From assembly GCA_032622095.1 (NCBI GenBank), contig CP136064.1, positions 139,085,954 through 139,149,953 of the forward strand: a DNA stretch of 64,000 nucleotides. The letters are read 5' to 3'. Of the stretch, positions 43,858-56,929 are shown in pieces. Each line of letters opens with the position of its first letter. Position 1 is the first letter of the stretch. The notes below the pieces were generated by a model. The model ran no database searches, was not told the origin of the DNA, and saw nothing but the letters and a program-made list of their open reading frames with translations. The translations under genes were made by a program, and so were the position numbers. This DNA is from Siphonodentalium dalli. Lineage: Eukaryota > Mollusca > Scaphopoda > Gadilida > Siphonodentaliidae.

Positions 43858-45503
43858 AAAAGACCTTATATCTCAGAAACCGCCAGGTCGATTGATTTGA
43901 TATTTCCTACTCATATACATACACGAAAAGATAGTTTTATGCACTTATCGCTATTTTTGTACGACCTTGACCTTTGCACTAAACGCTCTTCATGTGTATT
44001 ACTGTTGTAAACGTATCTCCTCCGGAACGGCTTGAGATATCGAGTTCGGACTTGCATTATTAGTTTCCTCTCATTATGTGCTATAAACACGCGAAAAATG
44101 GTGTGGATAGCACTTCCGGTTAGAAAGTTCCGTATTGGTCGAAGAATCGGTTAACGCTCTTTGAAAAACCTTTTTCTACTGAATTTGACCAAATTCATAG
44201 GGCGGCATCGCTAGTCCGAACTGAAGACAACGTCGTAAAAAATAGCGCAATCGACCAAAAACTGACGTCACAGCACCCGATTCAAATTTTGACGTGTGGG
44301 TATCCTGCAAGGTGTGCGCCTTGTCCTGATTTCTTTGAAAAAGACGAATAGATCCAAAACGACTCTACCGATTGCCTTGATTTTACGTACGTACATAGCT
44401 CCCGTCCTTGGCTATTGACTGGACTGGGTGCGGAGGTCGTCCGACCTTGACCTTGGCACAAAACGCTCTTCATGTTGATTACTGTTGTGTGCGCATCTCC
44501 TCCAGAACGGCTTAAGATATCGAGTTCGGACTTGCTCTATTAGCTTCGTCTTCTCATGCGCTACACGCACACAAAAAATGGTTCACCTTGGTAAACATTG
44601 AAGTATCGAAATTGCAGTGCAATTTCAATTTCATTCTAGTTATACTTCAATGTGTTAACATTGAAGTATATTGTAATTCTTATTTTTATTTTTATTTATT
44701 ATTATTATTATTATAAAATACCTTATATCTCAGAAACTGCCTGGTCGATTGATTTGATATTTCCTACTCATACACATACACGAAAAGTTAGTTTTATGCA
44801 CTTACCGCTATTTTTGTACGACCTTGACCTTTGCACTAAACGCTCTTCATGTGTATTACTGTTGTGTATGTATCTCCTCCGGAACGGCTAGAGATATCGA
44901 GTTCGGACTTCCATTATTAGTTTCCTCTCATGATGTGCTACAAACAAGCGAAAAAATGGTATGGATAGCACTTCCGGTTCGAAAGTTCGGTATGGTCGAA
45001 CGCTCTTTAAAAAACTGTTTTCTTCTGAATTTGACCAAATTTATAGGGCGGATTCGGTAGTCCGAACTGAAGACAGCGCCGTAAAAATTAGCGCAATCGA
45101 CCAAATTTTGACTTTTGGGTATCCTGCAAGGTGCAAACCTTGCCCTGATTTCATTGAAAAAGGCGAATAGATCCAAAACGACTACCGATTGCCTTGATTT
45201 TGTGTACTAACATAGCTCCCGTCCTTGGCTATTGACTGGACTGGGTGCGGAGTTCGTCCGACCTTGACCTTGGACGAAGAATCGGTTAACGCTCTTTGAA
45301 AAACTTTTTTCTTCTGAATTTGACCAAATTCACAGGGCGGCATCGCTAGTCCGAGCTGAAGACAACGCCGTAAAAATTAGCGCAATCGACCAAATTTTGA
45401 CTTTTGGGTATCCTGCAAGGTGAACAATGTAATTCTTATTTTTATTTTTTTTTATTATACTTCAATGTGTTAACATTGAAGTATATTGTAATTCTTATTT
45501 TTA

Positions 45504-45535
<32 letters not shown>

Positions 45536-46082
45536 AAAACACCTTTAATCTCAGAAACCGCCAGGTCGATTGATTTGATATTTCCTACACATATACATAC
45601 ACGAAAAGTTAGTTTTATGCACTTACCGCTATTTTTGTATGACCTTGACCTTTGCACTAAACGCCCTTCGTGTGTATTACCGTTGTTCACGTATCTCCTC
45701 CGGAACGGCTTGAGATATCGAGTTCGGACTTGCATTATTAGTTTCTTCTCATCATGTGCTACAAACACGCGAAAAATGGTATGGATAGCGCTTCCGGTTC
45801 GAAAGTTCGGTATTGGTCGAAGAATCGGTTAACGCTCTTTGAAAAACTGTTTTCTTCTGAATTTGACCAAATTCATAGGGCGGCATCGCTAGTCCGAACT
45901 GAAGACAGCGCCGTAAAATTTAGCGAAATCGACCAAAAACTGACGTCACAGCACCCGATTCAAATTTTGACTTTTGGGTATCCTGCAAGGTGCAAACCTT
46001 GCCCTGATTTCTTTGAAAAAGGCGAATAGATCCAAAACGACTCTTCCGATTGCCTTGATTTTTTGTACTAACATAGCTCCCG
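41222..46082. repeat. ~4.86-kb tandem duplication, unit A
   Basis: Landmarks in this unit recur at a constant +4861 bp: 41418 to 46279, 41985 to 46846, 42532 to 47393, 43735 to 48596 and 44652 to 49513. Sequences compared by eye are almost identical (for example, one difference noted at 43385 'ctcatcaag' versus 48246 'ctcctcaag'). It is made of the modules described for the whole domain, including an internal ~1.75-kb sub-repeat (41985 versus 43735). Confidence 0.9.
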
Positions 46083-46937
46083 TCCTTGGCTATTGACTGG
46101 ACTGGGTGCGGAGTTCGTCCGACCTTGACCTTGGACGAAGAATCGGTTAACGCTCTTTGAAAAACTGTTTTCTTCTGAATTTGACCAAATTCATAGGGCG
46201 GCATCGCTAGTCCGAACTGAAGACAACGCCGTAAAAAAATAGCGCAATCGAACAAAAACTGACGTCACAGCACCCGATTCAAATTTTGACGTGTGGGTAT
46301 CCTGCAAGGAGGGCGCCTTGCCCTGATTTCTTTGAAAAAGGCGAATAGATCCAAAACCACTCTACCGATTGCCTTGATTTTACGTACGTACATAGCTCCC
46401 GTCCTTGGCTATTGACTGGACTGGGTGCGGAGTTCGTCCGACCTTGACCTTGGCACAAAACGCTCTTCATGTTGATTACTGTTGTGTGCGCATCTCCTCC
46501 AGAACGGCTTGAGATATCGAGTTCGGTCTTGCTCTATTAGGTTCGTCTTCTCATCCTGCAAATGATTGCCTTGATTTTACGTACGTACATAGCTCCCGTC
46601 CTTGGCTATTGACTGGACTGGGTGCGGAGGTCGTCCGACCTTGACCTTGGCACAAAACGCTCTTCATGTTGATTACTGTTGTGTGCGCATCTCCTCCAGA
46701 ACGGCTTAAGATATCGAGTTCGGACTTGCTCTATTAGCTTCGTCTTCTCATGCGCTACACGCACACAGAAAATGGTTCACCTTGGTAAACATTGAAGTAT
46801 CGAAATTGCAGTGCAATTTCAATTTCATTCTAGTTATACTTCAATGTGTTAACATTGAAGTATATTGTAATTCTTATTTTTATTTTTATTATACTTCAAT
46901 GTGTTAACATTGAAGTATATTGTAATTCTTATTTTTA

Positions 46938-46968
<31 letters not shown>

Positions 46969-48687
46969 AAAAGACCTTATATCTCAGAAACCGCCAGGTC
47001 GATTGATTTGATATTTCCTACTCATATACATACACGAAAAGTTAGTTTTATGCACTTATCGCTATTTTTGTACGACCTTGACCTTTGCACTAAACGCTCT
47101 TCATGTGTATTACTGTTGTAAACGTATCTCCTCCGGAACGGCTTGAGATATCGAGTTCGGACTTGCATTATTAGTTTCCTCTCATTATGTGCTATAAACA
47201 CGCGAAAAATGGTATGGATAGCACTTCCGGTTAGAAAGTTCCGTATTGGTCGAAGAATCGGTTAACGCTCTTTGAAAAACCTTTTTCTACTGAATTTGAC
47301 CAAATTCATAGGGCGGCATCGCTAGTCCGAACTGAAGACAACGTCGTAAAAAATAGCGCAATCGACCAAAAACTGACGTCACAGCACCCGATTCAAATTT
47401 TGACGTGTGGGTATCCTGCAAGGTGTGCGCCTTGTCCTGATTTCTTTGAAAAAGACGAATAGATCCAAAACGACTCTACCGATTGCCTTGATTTTACGTA
47501 CGTACATAGCTCCCGTCCTTGGCTATTGACTGGACTGGGTGCGGAGTTCGTCCGACCTTGACCTTGGCACAAAACGCTCTTCATGTTGATTACTGTTGTG
47601 TGCGCATCTCCTCCAGAACGGCTTAAGATATCGAGTTCGGACTTGCTCTATTAGCTTCGTTTTCTCATGCGCTACACACGGACACAAAATGGTTCACCTT
47701 GGTAAACATTGAAGTATCGAAATTGCAGTGCAATTTCAATTTCATTCTAGTTATTATACTTCAATGTGTTAACATTGAAGTATATTGTAATTCTTATTTT
47801 TATTTTTATTTATTATACTTCAATGTGTTAACGACTCTATCGATTGCCTTGATTTGTTGTACTAACATAGCACCCGTCCTTGGCTATTGACTGGACTGGG
47901 TGCGGAGTTCGTCCGACCTTGACCTTGGACGAAGAATCGGTTAACGCTCTTTGAAAAACTTTTTTCTTCTGAATTTGACCAAATTCACAGGGCGGCATCG
48001 CTAGTCCGAACTGAAGACAACGCCGTAAGAAATTTTGACGTTTGGGTATCCTGCAAGGTGATGGGCCTTGCCCTGATTTCTTTGAAAAAGGCGAATAGAT
48101 CCAAAACGACTCTATCGATTGCCTTGATTTTTTGTACTAACATAGCTCCCGTCCTTGGCTATTGACTGGACTGTGTGCGGAGTTCGTCCGACCTTGACAT
48201 TGGCACAAAACGCTCTTCATGTTGATTACTGTTGTGTGCGCATCTCCTCAAGAACGGCTTGAGATATCGAGTTCGGTCTTGCTCTATTAGGTTCGTCTTC
48301 TCATCCTGCAAATGATTGCCTTGATTTTACGTACGTACATAGCTCCCGTCCTTGGCTATTGACTGGACTGGGTGCGGAGGTCGTCTGACCTTGACCTTGG
48401 CACAAAACGCTCTTCATGTTGATTACTGTTGTGTGCGCATCTCCTCCAGAACGGCTTAAGATATCGAGTTCGGACTTGCTCTATTAGCTTCGTCTTCTCA
48501 TGCGCTACACGCACACAAAAAATGGTTCACCTTGGTAAACATTGAAGTATCGAAATTGCAGTGCAATTTCAATTTCATTCTAGTTATACTTCAATGTGTT
48601 AACATTGAAGTATATTGTAATTCTTATTTTTATTTTTATTATACTTCAATGTGTTAACATTGAAGTATATTGTAATTCTTATTTTTA

Positions 48688-48718
<31 letters not shown>

Positions 48719-50850
48719 AAAAGACCTTATATCTCAGAAACCGCCAGGTCGATTGATTTGATATTTCCTACTCATATACATACACGAAAAGATAGTTTTA
48801 TGCACTTATCGCTATTTTTGTACGACCTTGACCTTTGCACTAAACGCTCTTCATGTGTATTACTGTTGTAAACGTATCTCCTCCGGAACGGCTTGAGATA
48901 TCGAGTTCGGACTTGCATTATTAGTTTCCTCTCATTATGTGCTATAAACACGCGAAAAATGGTGTGGATAGCACTTCCGGTTAGAAAGTTCCGTATTGGT
49001 CGAAGAATCGGTTAACGCTCTTTGAAAAACCTTTTTCTACTGAATTTGACCAAATTCATAGGGCGGCATCGCTAGTCCGAACTGAAGACAACGTCGTAAA
49101 AAATAGCGCAATCGACCAAAAACTGACGTCACAGCACCCGATTCAAATTTTGACGTGTGGGTATCCTGCAAGGTGTGCGCCTTGTCCTGATTTCTTTGAA
49201 AAAGACGAATAGATCCAAAACGACTCTACCGATTGCCTTGATTTTACGTACGTACATAGCTCCCGTCCTTGGCTATTGACTGGACTGGGTGCGGAGGTCG
49301 TCCGACCTTGACCTTGGCACAAAACGCTCTTCATGTTGATTACTGTTGTGTGCGCATCTCCTCCAGAACGGCTTAAGATATCGAGTTCGGACTTGCTCTA
49401 TTAGCTTCGTCTTCTCATGCGCTACACGCACACAAAAAATGGTTCACCTTGGTAAACATTGAAGTATCGAAATTGCAGTGCAATTTCAATTTCATTCTAG
49501 TTATACTTCAATGTGTTAACATTGAAGTATATTGTAATTCTTATTTTTATTTTTATTTATTATTATTATTATTATAAAATACCTTATATCTCAGAAACTG
49601 CCTGGTCGATTGATTTGATATTTCCTACTCATACACATACACGAAAAGTTAGTTTTATGCACTTACCGCTATTTTTGTACGACCTTGACCTTTGCACTAA
49701 ACGCTCTTCATGTGTATTACTGTTGTGTATGTATCTCCTCCGGAACGGCTAGAGATATCGAGTTCGGACTTCCATTATTAGTTTCCTCTCATGATGTGCT
49801 ACAAACAAGCGAAAAAATGGTATGGATAGCACTTCCGGTTCGAAAGTTCGGTATGGTCGAACGCTCTTTAAAAAACTGTTTTCTTCTGAATTTGACCAAA
49901 TTTATAGGGCGGATTCGGTAGTCCGAACTGAAGACAGCGCCGTAAAAATTAGCGCAATCGACCAAATTTTGACTTTTGGGTATCCTGCAAGGTGAACAAT
50001 GTAATTCTTATTTTTATTTTTTTTTATTATACTTCAATGTGTTAACATTGAAGTATATTGTAATTCTTATTTTTATTTTTTTTTATTATTATTATTATTA
50101 TTATAAAACACCTTTAATCTCAGAAACCGCCAGGTCGATTGATTTGATATTTCCTACACATATACATACACGAAAAGTTAGTTTTATGCACTTACCGCTA
50201 TTTTTGTATGACCTTGACCTTTGCACTAAACGCCCTTCGTGTGTATTACCGTTGTTCACGTATCTCCTCCGGAACGGCTTGAGATATCGAGTTCGGACTT
50301 GCATTATTAGTTTCTTCTCATCATGTGCTACAAACACGCGAAAAATGGTATGGATAGCGCTTCCGGTTCGAAAGTTCGGTATTGGTCGAAGAATCGGTTA
50401 ACGCTCTTTGAAAAACTGTTTTCTTCTGAATTTGACCAAATTCATAGGGCGGCATCGCTAGTCCGAACTGAAGACAGCGCCGTAAAATTTAGCGAAATCG
50501 ACCAAAAACTGACGTCACAGCACCCGATTCAAATTTTGACTTTTGGGTATCCTGCAAGGTGCAAACCTTGCCCTGATTTCTTTGAAAAAGGCGAATAGAT
50601 CCAAAACGACTCTTCCGATTGCCTTGATTTTTTGTACTAACATAGCTCCCGTCCTTGGCTATTGACTGGACTGGGTGCGGAGTTCGTCCGACCTTGACCT
50701 TGGACGAAGAATCGGTTAACGCTCTTTGAAAAACTGTTTTCTTCTGAATTTGACCAAATTCATAGGGCGGCATCGCTAGTCCGAACTGAAGACAACGCCG
50801 TAAAAATTAGCGCAATCGAACAAAAACTGACGTCACAGCACCCGATTCAA
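46083..50850. repeat. ~4.86-kb tandem duplication, unit B
   Basis: Second copy of 41222-46082. The offset drops from 4861 to 4572 after about 49980 because unit B lacks about 289 bp present in unit A (about 45117-45405), a stretch bounded in A by copies of 'gacttttgggtatcctgcaaggtg'. One ATT triplet is also missing in the microsatellite. Deletion by recombination between those short direct repeats is the simple explanation. Confidence 0.88.
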
Positions 50851-51784
50851 ATTTTGACTTGTGGGTATCCTGCAAGGTGAACGCCGTGCCCTGATTTCTT
50901 TGAAAAAGGCGAATAGATCCAAAACGACTCTATCGATTGCCTTGATTTTTTGTACGTACATAGCTCCCGTTCTTGGCTATTGACTGGACTGGTTGCGGAG
51001 TTCGTCCGACCTTGACCTTGGCACAAAACGCTCTTCATGTTGATTACTGTTGTGTGAGTATCTCCTTCGGAACGGATAAAGATAGAAAGACGGGACAACT
51101 TCGATTGTGTAGGGTAACTAATGCTTTCGAGGTGTGCGCATTTTGGTATAGCCCCGATGTGCAAAAAAAAAGCTCGGTAGGTGTCAAAAATTTTATGTCG
51201 TTATTTTAAGAAATTTTTGTATTTTCCTAGGAATTTGTTCTAACTTTATACCTATGGTCTATTGGATACGCTGATCTTGAATATCTGAAAATCCCAGTTT
51301 TAGCAGTGTTTGTGCTATACTGTTTTCGTTGTATGCACAGGACGGCTAGAGATACCGAGTTCGGACTTTTTTCATTAGATGCTCCAGTGTGTGTTACACA
51401 CAACATAAAAATGGTTGTGTTCGCACTTCTGGTTCAAAAGATCGGTTTGGTCGAATATTAAAACAACGCTCTTTATACGGTAACCAGAACGGCTTGCGAT
51501 ATCGTGACCGGAGTTTTTCCATTATGTGCAGCTAACGCTTCGCTGTACAACGATATGGAAAGGTCATATATATAACTTCCGGTTTGAGAGAAAAGGCGTG
51601 TGGGTATGTATGTCAATTGTTTTATGACGCAGATTTTTATGAAATTTGGGATGCGATGTGTGGTCCCAATTTTGAGTACGATGCCGCAATTGTTTTCGAA
51701 ATCGCTCCATAAATGGCTGAATTATGCGCTATTCAAAATGTTCATATACAGAGCATTCATTGTAAACGTTATTTCGAAACAGTA

Positions 51785-52240
51785 AGCCTGTGCGATTGTC
51801 ATCAACATTTCAACTGCATAGATTTCCATGCGCAGTAAAAAGTCGCATTGTCGTTTTTCATTTTCTGTGTGTCCGTGGACTTGATGCAAGAAAATGTAAA
51901 TGCTGTCATACATTTTCAAGGGTTTCCCCGTCATTAACGTGAGTATGGCTGGCAGGATTGTCATCAAACTTTCCATTGCATAGATGTTCATGCGCAGTGC
52001 AATGTCGCATTGCCGTTTCTCATTGTCTGCGTGTCCGTACTTGATAAATGGCGGAGTTAAGCCATATTCAAAATGTTCATATAGATAACATTCATTGTAA
52101 ACGTTATTCCGAAACAGTTTGGCTGGTCCGATTACCATAAAACTGTCCATTGCATAGAACTCCACGCGCAGTGCGAAGTCGCATTGCCCTTTTCCATTGT
52201 CCTTGTATGTCCATGACTTTCATGCAAGAATGTCAAAATG
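51785..52240. repeat. ~170-bp tandem repeat, three units
   Basis: Units begin near 51788, 51955 and 52125 with 'gattgtcatcaa-ctttccattgcatag', then 'catgcgcagtg-aa-gtcgcattg' and 'ttttcattgtctgtgtgtcc'. The minus-strand frame across them (51722-52165) contains three related peptides of the type MNIYAMESLMTI, which follow from the DNA repetition. No independent evidence for a protein. Confidence 0.7.
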
Positions 52241-52744
52241 CTGTCATAAATGTTGAAGTGTTTGTTCGTTAATAACGTGAGTAGTGAATAGATTGCATGC
52301 ACAATTACTGAAGAGGTATGTTTATTCTCCCATGGTTCTGCACAAACTTATTTATTTAGTAATAGTCATATAGGCCCTAGCTTCCCAAAATAAAGAGCGT
52401 CTATACTATGTTAACACACCTGCTATAGCTGTAGCAATATATATGAAATGTGTACACCTTATGCATGGAACTACCTCACGGGGTAACATTGTGCAGTAAC
52501 GCCACTGACAACGTCCATTGTGTCATGGTCGTTTAAGAACGTGTCCAATATATAAGATAACGAGTGTCACAGTGCGCCACTATCGAAATCTGGTTGGTCA
52601 CATATCTGATTTATCACTACCTAGGGATAAAAATAGCACCTGTTGAATAGTTTAAAATTTTAGTTTTTTCATATATATACGCTTTTGGGAGAAGGACACA
52701 AAAGTTGAACTATGATACTTACAAATTTTCTTTATATTGTCTTT

Positions 52745-53065
52745 TATTCGGAATTGGCGTAGCTTATCACAAGCCAAATGTCAAGTTGTCAACTTTGTTG
52801 GAATTATATTAACGACAATAAACGAGCCGACAGGCAGCCGACTCGGCGGTTCCCAACCGTACAACTTTTAGTGGGCTGCAGAACGAAAAATGTTGATAAA
52901 GTTGAAATATAATACCTAAATTTTTTAATATTAATGCCCTCTATGTCTAATGGGTGTATGTTATCACAAACCAAAAAAACAACTTTGTTGAAATTTTATT
53001 AAAGACAATAAACGAAATAGAAATTCCCAACTACACATTTAACCGGGCTCGACCTCGGACTTGGA
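52745..53065. repeat. ~195-bp tandem repeat, two units
   Basis: The words 'tagcttatcacaagccaaat', 'caactttgttggaattatat', 'taacgacaataaacgag' and 'acaacttttagtg' (from about 52757) recur from about 52955 with substitutions. No gene. 52240-52745 and 53065-54285 show nothing I can name beyond a poly(G) run near 53497. Confidence 0.65.
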
Positions 53066-54285
53066 CTACAACTTTTAGTGTGTCCCTATTTTGGGTTGTT
53101 ATTTTTTAAAAACCGAAACCATATACTTCCGGTATTTCCAATGCGGTCATTACCGATTTTGTTCTCTCAAAAACAAATCCATCATAATCCATATTTAATG
53201 TTAACTTTTATGTAACAAATTATTTATATATATGTGATTGGTGCACAAGTGTTGTATTGAATTCGTCTCAAGAGTTGTTTTATTCATTATTTGAAGAAAC
53301 GAATTCGCTGACATTGTTGCTTGTTCTGCATTGAAAATTGGAGAGGTGATCTATAATTATTCAGTCATCTAGTAGCTGTCAAAACGGCAGAAATTGAATA
53401 ATACAGCGTAACATTTCATATATAGATATTCATTCTTGTTAGTGAACGTTCAGACGACTACGATGCAATCGTAGGTGGAGGTACTAGTTTCAAGTGGGGG
53501 GGGGGGGCGCAAATACAATCGTTGATAATGATAGTTTGTTCACAGTAATCACACGACTGCGATGTCATCGCATATAAAGAAATATCTGTTTTATTCAAAA
53601 GCATGTAACAGTATCACTTACGATTGAATCGTGGTAGTCTGAACCACAGTTGTTGGAAATTTGTGTCAAAAACTGCGAAAACAGACAAATCCCCATCCCT
53701 ACTTACTAATACTATATTATTGACAAGTAGGGAAAGCCGGTCGACAAAATGAGCCCAACCACTTCCCCTCATAACCATGTCACCGCTCGTTTCGGGTTCA
53801 ATTGCAACAATAAAAACAGATATTTCTTTTCATGTTTACCAGGTCTGGGTGAACCTGAAATGGAGCTACTATAGCTAGAAGTAGCTATTATTGTCCGATC
53901 TAGCTACTGGAAAATCGTCTGCGGTGGGTAAATTTGCGTTTATGATACTAAAACGAATTTTCCGGTTGTCAAACACATCGTCATCCACTTTGGCACATTT
54001 GAAAACACCTCTATGCAGATAATTAGTGTTTCGTGGAGGTACGCTTTTTATCGGAAAATTAAGATAAAAGTTTGCAAAACTAATTAAAGATTGTACCATG
54101 TGAAGTTACATTAAAAAATCAAGATCTGTCGCAGCAAAATGGACTGATAATTCGCCATTTTGTCCAAGCTAACCCACCTGACTGCATCGACCAATCAAAA
54201 GTAGGTTATATACTTTTAATCGGTGTTTTAAAATATATTCTTGTCTGTTAAAAAATCCATGGCAGGGCGATTCGATCATGCTGTG

Positions 54286-54661
54286 ATCAGTTCTAAAAAT
54301 AGCGCAGTATACCTCGTGGTGTTGTATGTCATTACGAGACAGCGATATCTAGCAGACGAGACATATTCAACAAAATAATGGCGAAACAAACCATAACGGA
54401 GAGTGTGTTTAAACATACAATAAATGGCCTTTTTCGGACCAATTCATAGTCAAAGCTGACGACGAAGGACGTATCAGTTCTAAAAATAGCGCGGTATACC
54501 TCGTGGTGTTGTATGTCATTACGAGACAGCGATATCTAGCAGACGAGACATATTCAACAAAATAATGGCGAAACAAACCATAACGGAGAGTGTGCGTTTA
54601 AACATACAATAAATGGCCTTTTTCGGACCAATTCATAGTCAAAGCTGACGACGAAGGACGT
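54286..54661. repeat. 187-bp tandem duplication, nearly identical
   Basis: Unit 1 (54286-54472) and unit 2 (54473-54661) both run from 'atcagttctaaaaatagcgc' to 'gctgacgacgaaggacgt'. I see one substitution (gcaGtat versus gcGgtat) and a 2-bp indel at 'gtgtgtttaaac' versus 'gtgtgcgtttaaac'. It is a recent duplication. Nothing coding. Confidence 0.92.
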
Positions 54662-56929
54662 CAGGTAGACTTAAAGTATGTAGCAGGAATATTTAAGTGG
54701 AGAGAAATATATTCTTTGATGTACTTTTATTAATAAAATTTACCAAAGTTACTTTTGTGTTTAGTTACATATATGCTTGTTTTAATCTTGGGTAGGGCCC
54801 TTTGATTATATGATACTCTTGTCTCTGAAATAAATATGCATGCACATTTAATATTAAATTTCCGAAGGTTTTCCACCCTGCACGAAGCTTGTCCGAGTCT
54901 GCGCTTTTATTTAAAGGCATGGCCAGTGTTCGCAGTGAGCAATACTATTGAAACATTCACATTGGAAGATGGTCTTATTCTCACAACAATCTTAAATATA
55001 TCGGATGACTAGCATCTTATTGTCAATATTGGGGCTGTATTACTTATTAATAATAAGTTGAATTATGTAACATAAATTGGCTTTTGTTTACTTCCTCATA
55101 TGGTGAACACAAAAGCGTGTTCTTTGTTACTGTATTCCTCATGGAAATACTAAAGAGCGTTTATCCCATTAGTGCAATTTAGAATCGAATTGCACTGTTT
55201 TTTGTATAAAACAGAAAGCTAATATTCTGTAAAAGTTAGGTTTTGTTTACGTAAAACATGGCAGGTTTGGAATATGAACAAAACTTTATATATTAATATT
55301 CTTGGTCTATATGGTGGTCTGAACAAATATGAATATTTCAACAACAAACTCTGACCACACCTTTAATTTTGTGTATTATTATTTTGGAAGACACGTCTTG
55401 ACATTCCAAATGATGGGAGCTCCGTGGGTGCAACATTACATACCCTGTGCCAGTGCATTTTCTTACATATGTGAGCTCCCATTGGATGCCTCACATATTT
55501 AAGAAAATGCACTGCCTTACACAGTGAAGCTAAGTAAAGTATTATATAAATATTATATTCCCTATGTGCGACTCACATATAGAGAATGCTCTGGCATATA
55601 AAGCATAGGGTTTTCGCAAAAAATCAGTTCCAATTATGAAAGGGTTAAAAGTAGCTACCATTGTTACTGTATCAAATGCTTATTGGTTGCTGCTGATCTT
55701 AACTGAAGATTCATCTCACCTCTCCTTTGATAGAAGAACTGTAGTTATGTAATATACATGTATGAACATTACCATATATTGTTTTAGCTCTAACAATTGT
55801 AGAAAAATTATTTTGGTGTTACCTGTGGGCTAACCTTGTGAATAAATAGTACTATGGGGATTTGTACAGTTTCAGCTACAGGGGTGCCTGTAATGTACCT
55901 TGTCCTTGTATGAATTCTGATGAAAAACATAATATGAAGTTTTCTTACTTTCTGACCCTGCTAAATTGTGCATGTCACAGTGCTGTGCTGCATTTTTCAG
56001 TCAAAAAGTTGTCACAGAAAAAAGGCAAGTTGGTAGTAAACCCTCGATGGATGTCAGTGCTCATATTTAGTAGATCTTTGTTCTAAATAACAAGCTTTTT
56101 TCACTCTCATAGAAAAAACTTCGCCGTTTTTAGTTGATCAATCAGATTTGGGCAACATAATCTCCCTTTCAAATGTTATTTTCACTATATATTTCAATTG
56201 GAAATGCCTTGGGGGGAGGGGGATTAATTTCTTAGTAAACATGGCAAATATACAGATTTTCTCAAATAGTGCGCAATACAAGCCACTTTCTCTATACTTT
56301 TAAGTTATGTGGAGGATACATTTGGCATTTTATTCTGAATAATCTCGCCTTTCGTTGTTACGATTGACTGCATAATTATGTAATATGATCTGTATAGTCA
56401 TCCACCATCTTGTTTTTCAGTATAATTTAAATACTTACGTCATGACTGAATGTTTTATTTAGCAATATCATAATTTCAGCAGTAGAGGTTAATCTACAGT
56501 ATCATGGACGATATTATTTCAGATAAACTGAATAAAGCACACCAACATACTCCAACTGCAGGGTACACAGCAAGCTGTTCCTGATTATAACATTTCAAAA
56601 GTGACTGAATATTACGAAGGTAATTTGCATGTACATGTGGTATCAGTTAAACGCATTGGGGAGGGTCAGCCTATTCACCACACTTATTACTAACACCTCA
56701 GTATCATGACCTGAGTGATTACTTTTAACAAAAGAAATACCACTTTAGGTCCAAATTTGAGGGCTTGCATCCGTCCGTCTGTCACACTTTTGAGTTTATT
56801 TATGGTGTAATCAACTCCTAGGGTTTTGATCATACAGTTTCAAAACTTTGGGGCTTTGTTACACACATATTGCAGATGTGCAACATCTATAAAGGGTACA
56901 GAAAAACTCATTTTTATTAGAGTTATGGA
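54662..56929. other. Spacer with an inverted repeat; no supportable gene
   Basis: At 55451-55514, 'cagtgcattttcttacatat' pairs with 'atatttaagaaaatgcactg' across 'gtgagctcccattggatgcc'. Words 'gagaatgc-tggc', 'tttttgcaaaa' and 'atgaaagggttga' near 55580-55650 recur near 58318-58380. A 74-codon frame at 55862-56086 has no domain. AT-rich DNA otherwise. Confidence 0.45.

Larger units (their letters stand above)
39430..51190. repeat. Complex satellite domain of hairpin modules
   Basis: The region is built from three recurring modules. (1) TATACTTCAATG-tgttaa-CATTGAAGTATA hairpins, about 16 copies, joined by 'ttgtaattcttatttttatt' and (ATT)n. (2) A block from 'ctcagaaaccgccaggtcga' through 'gaccttgacctttgcactaa', 'acggcttgagatatcgagtt' and 'gatagcacttccggtt'. 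(3) A block from 'gaatttgaccaaattcatag' through 'actgacgtcacagcacccga', 'aggcgaatagatccaaaacg', 'ttggctattgactggactgg' and 'gaccttgaccttggcac'. Frames of 60-140 codons across them repeat many times with tyrosine runs and no domain, and I regard them as non-coding. Organisation suggests repeated amplification of a non-autonomous element. Confidence 0.85.

Noticed and set aside
39414-50401. Many 60-254-codon frames with tyrosine runs
   Set aside because: They come from (ATT)n and repeated satellite modules, recur identically in each unit and show no protein family.
51722-52165. 147-codon minus-strand frame with three internal peptide repeats
   Set aside because: The peptide repeats mirror a 170-bp DNA tandem repeat; no domain, signal or splice evidence.
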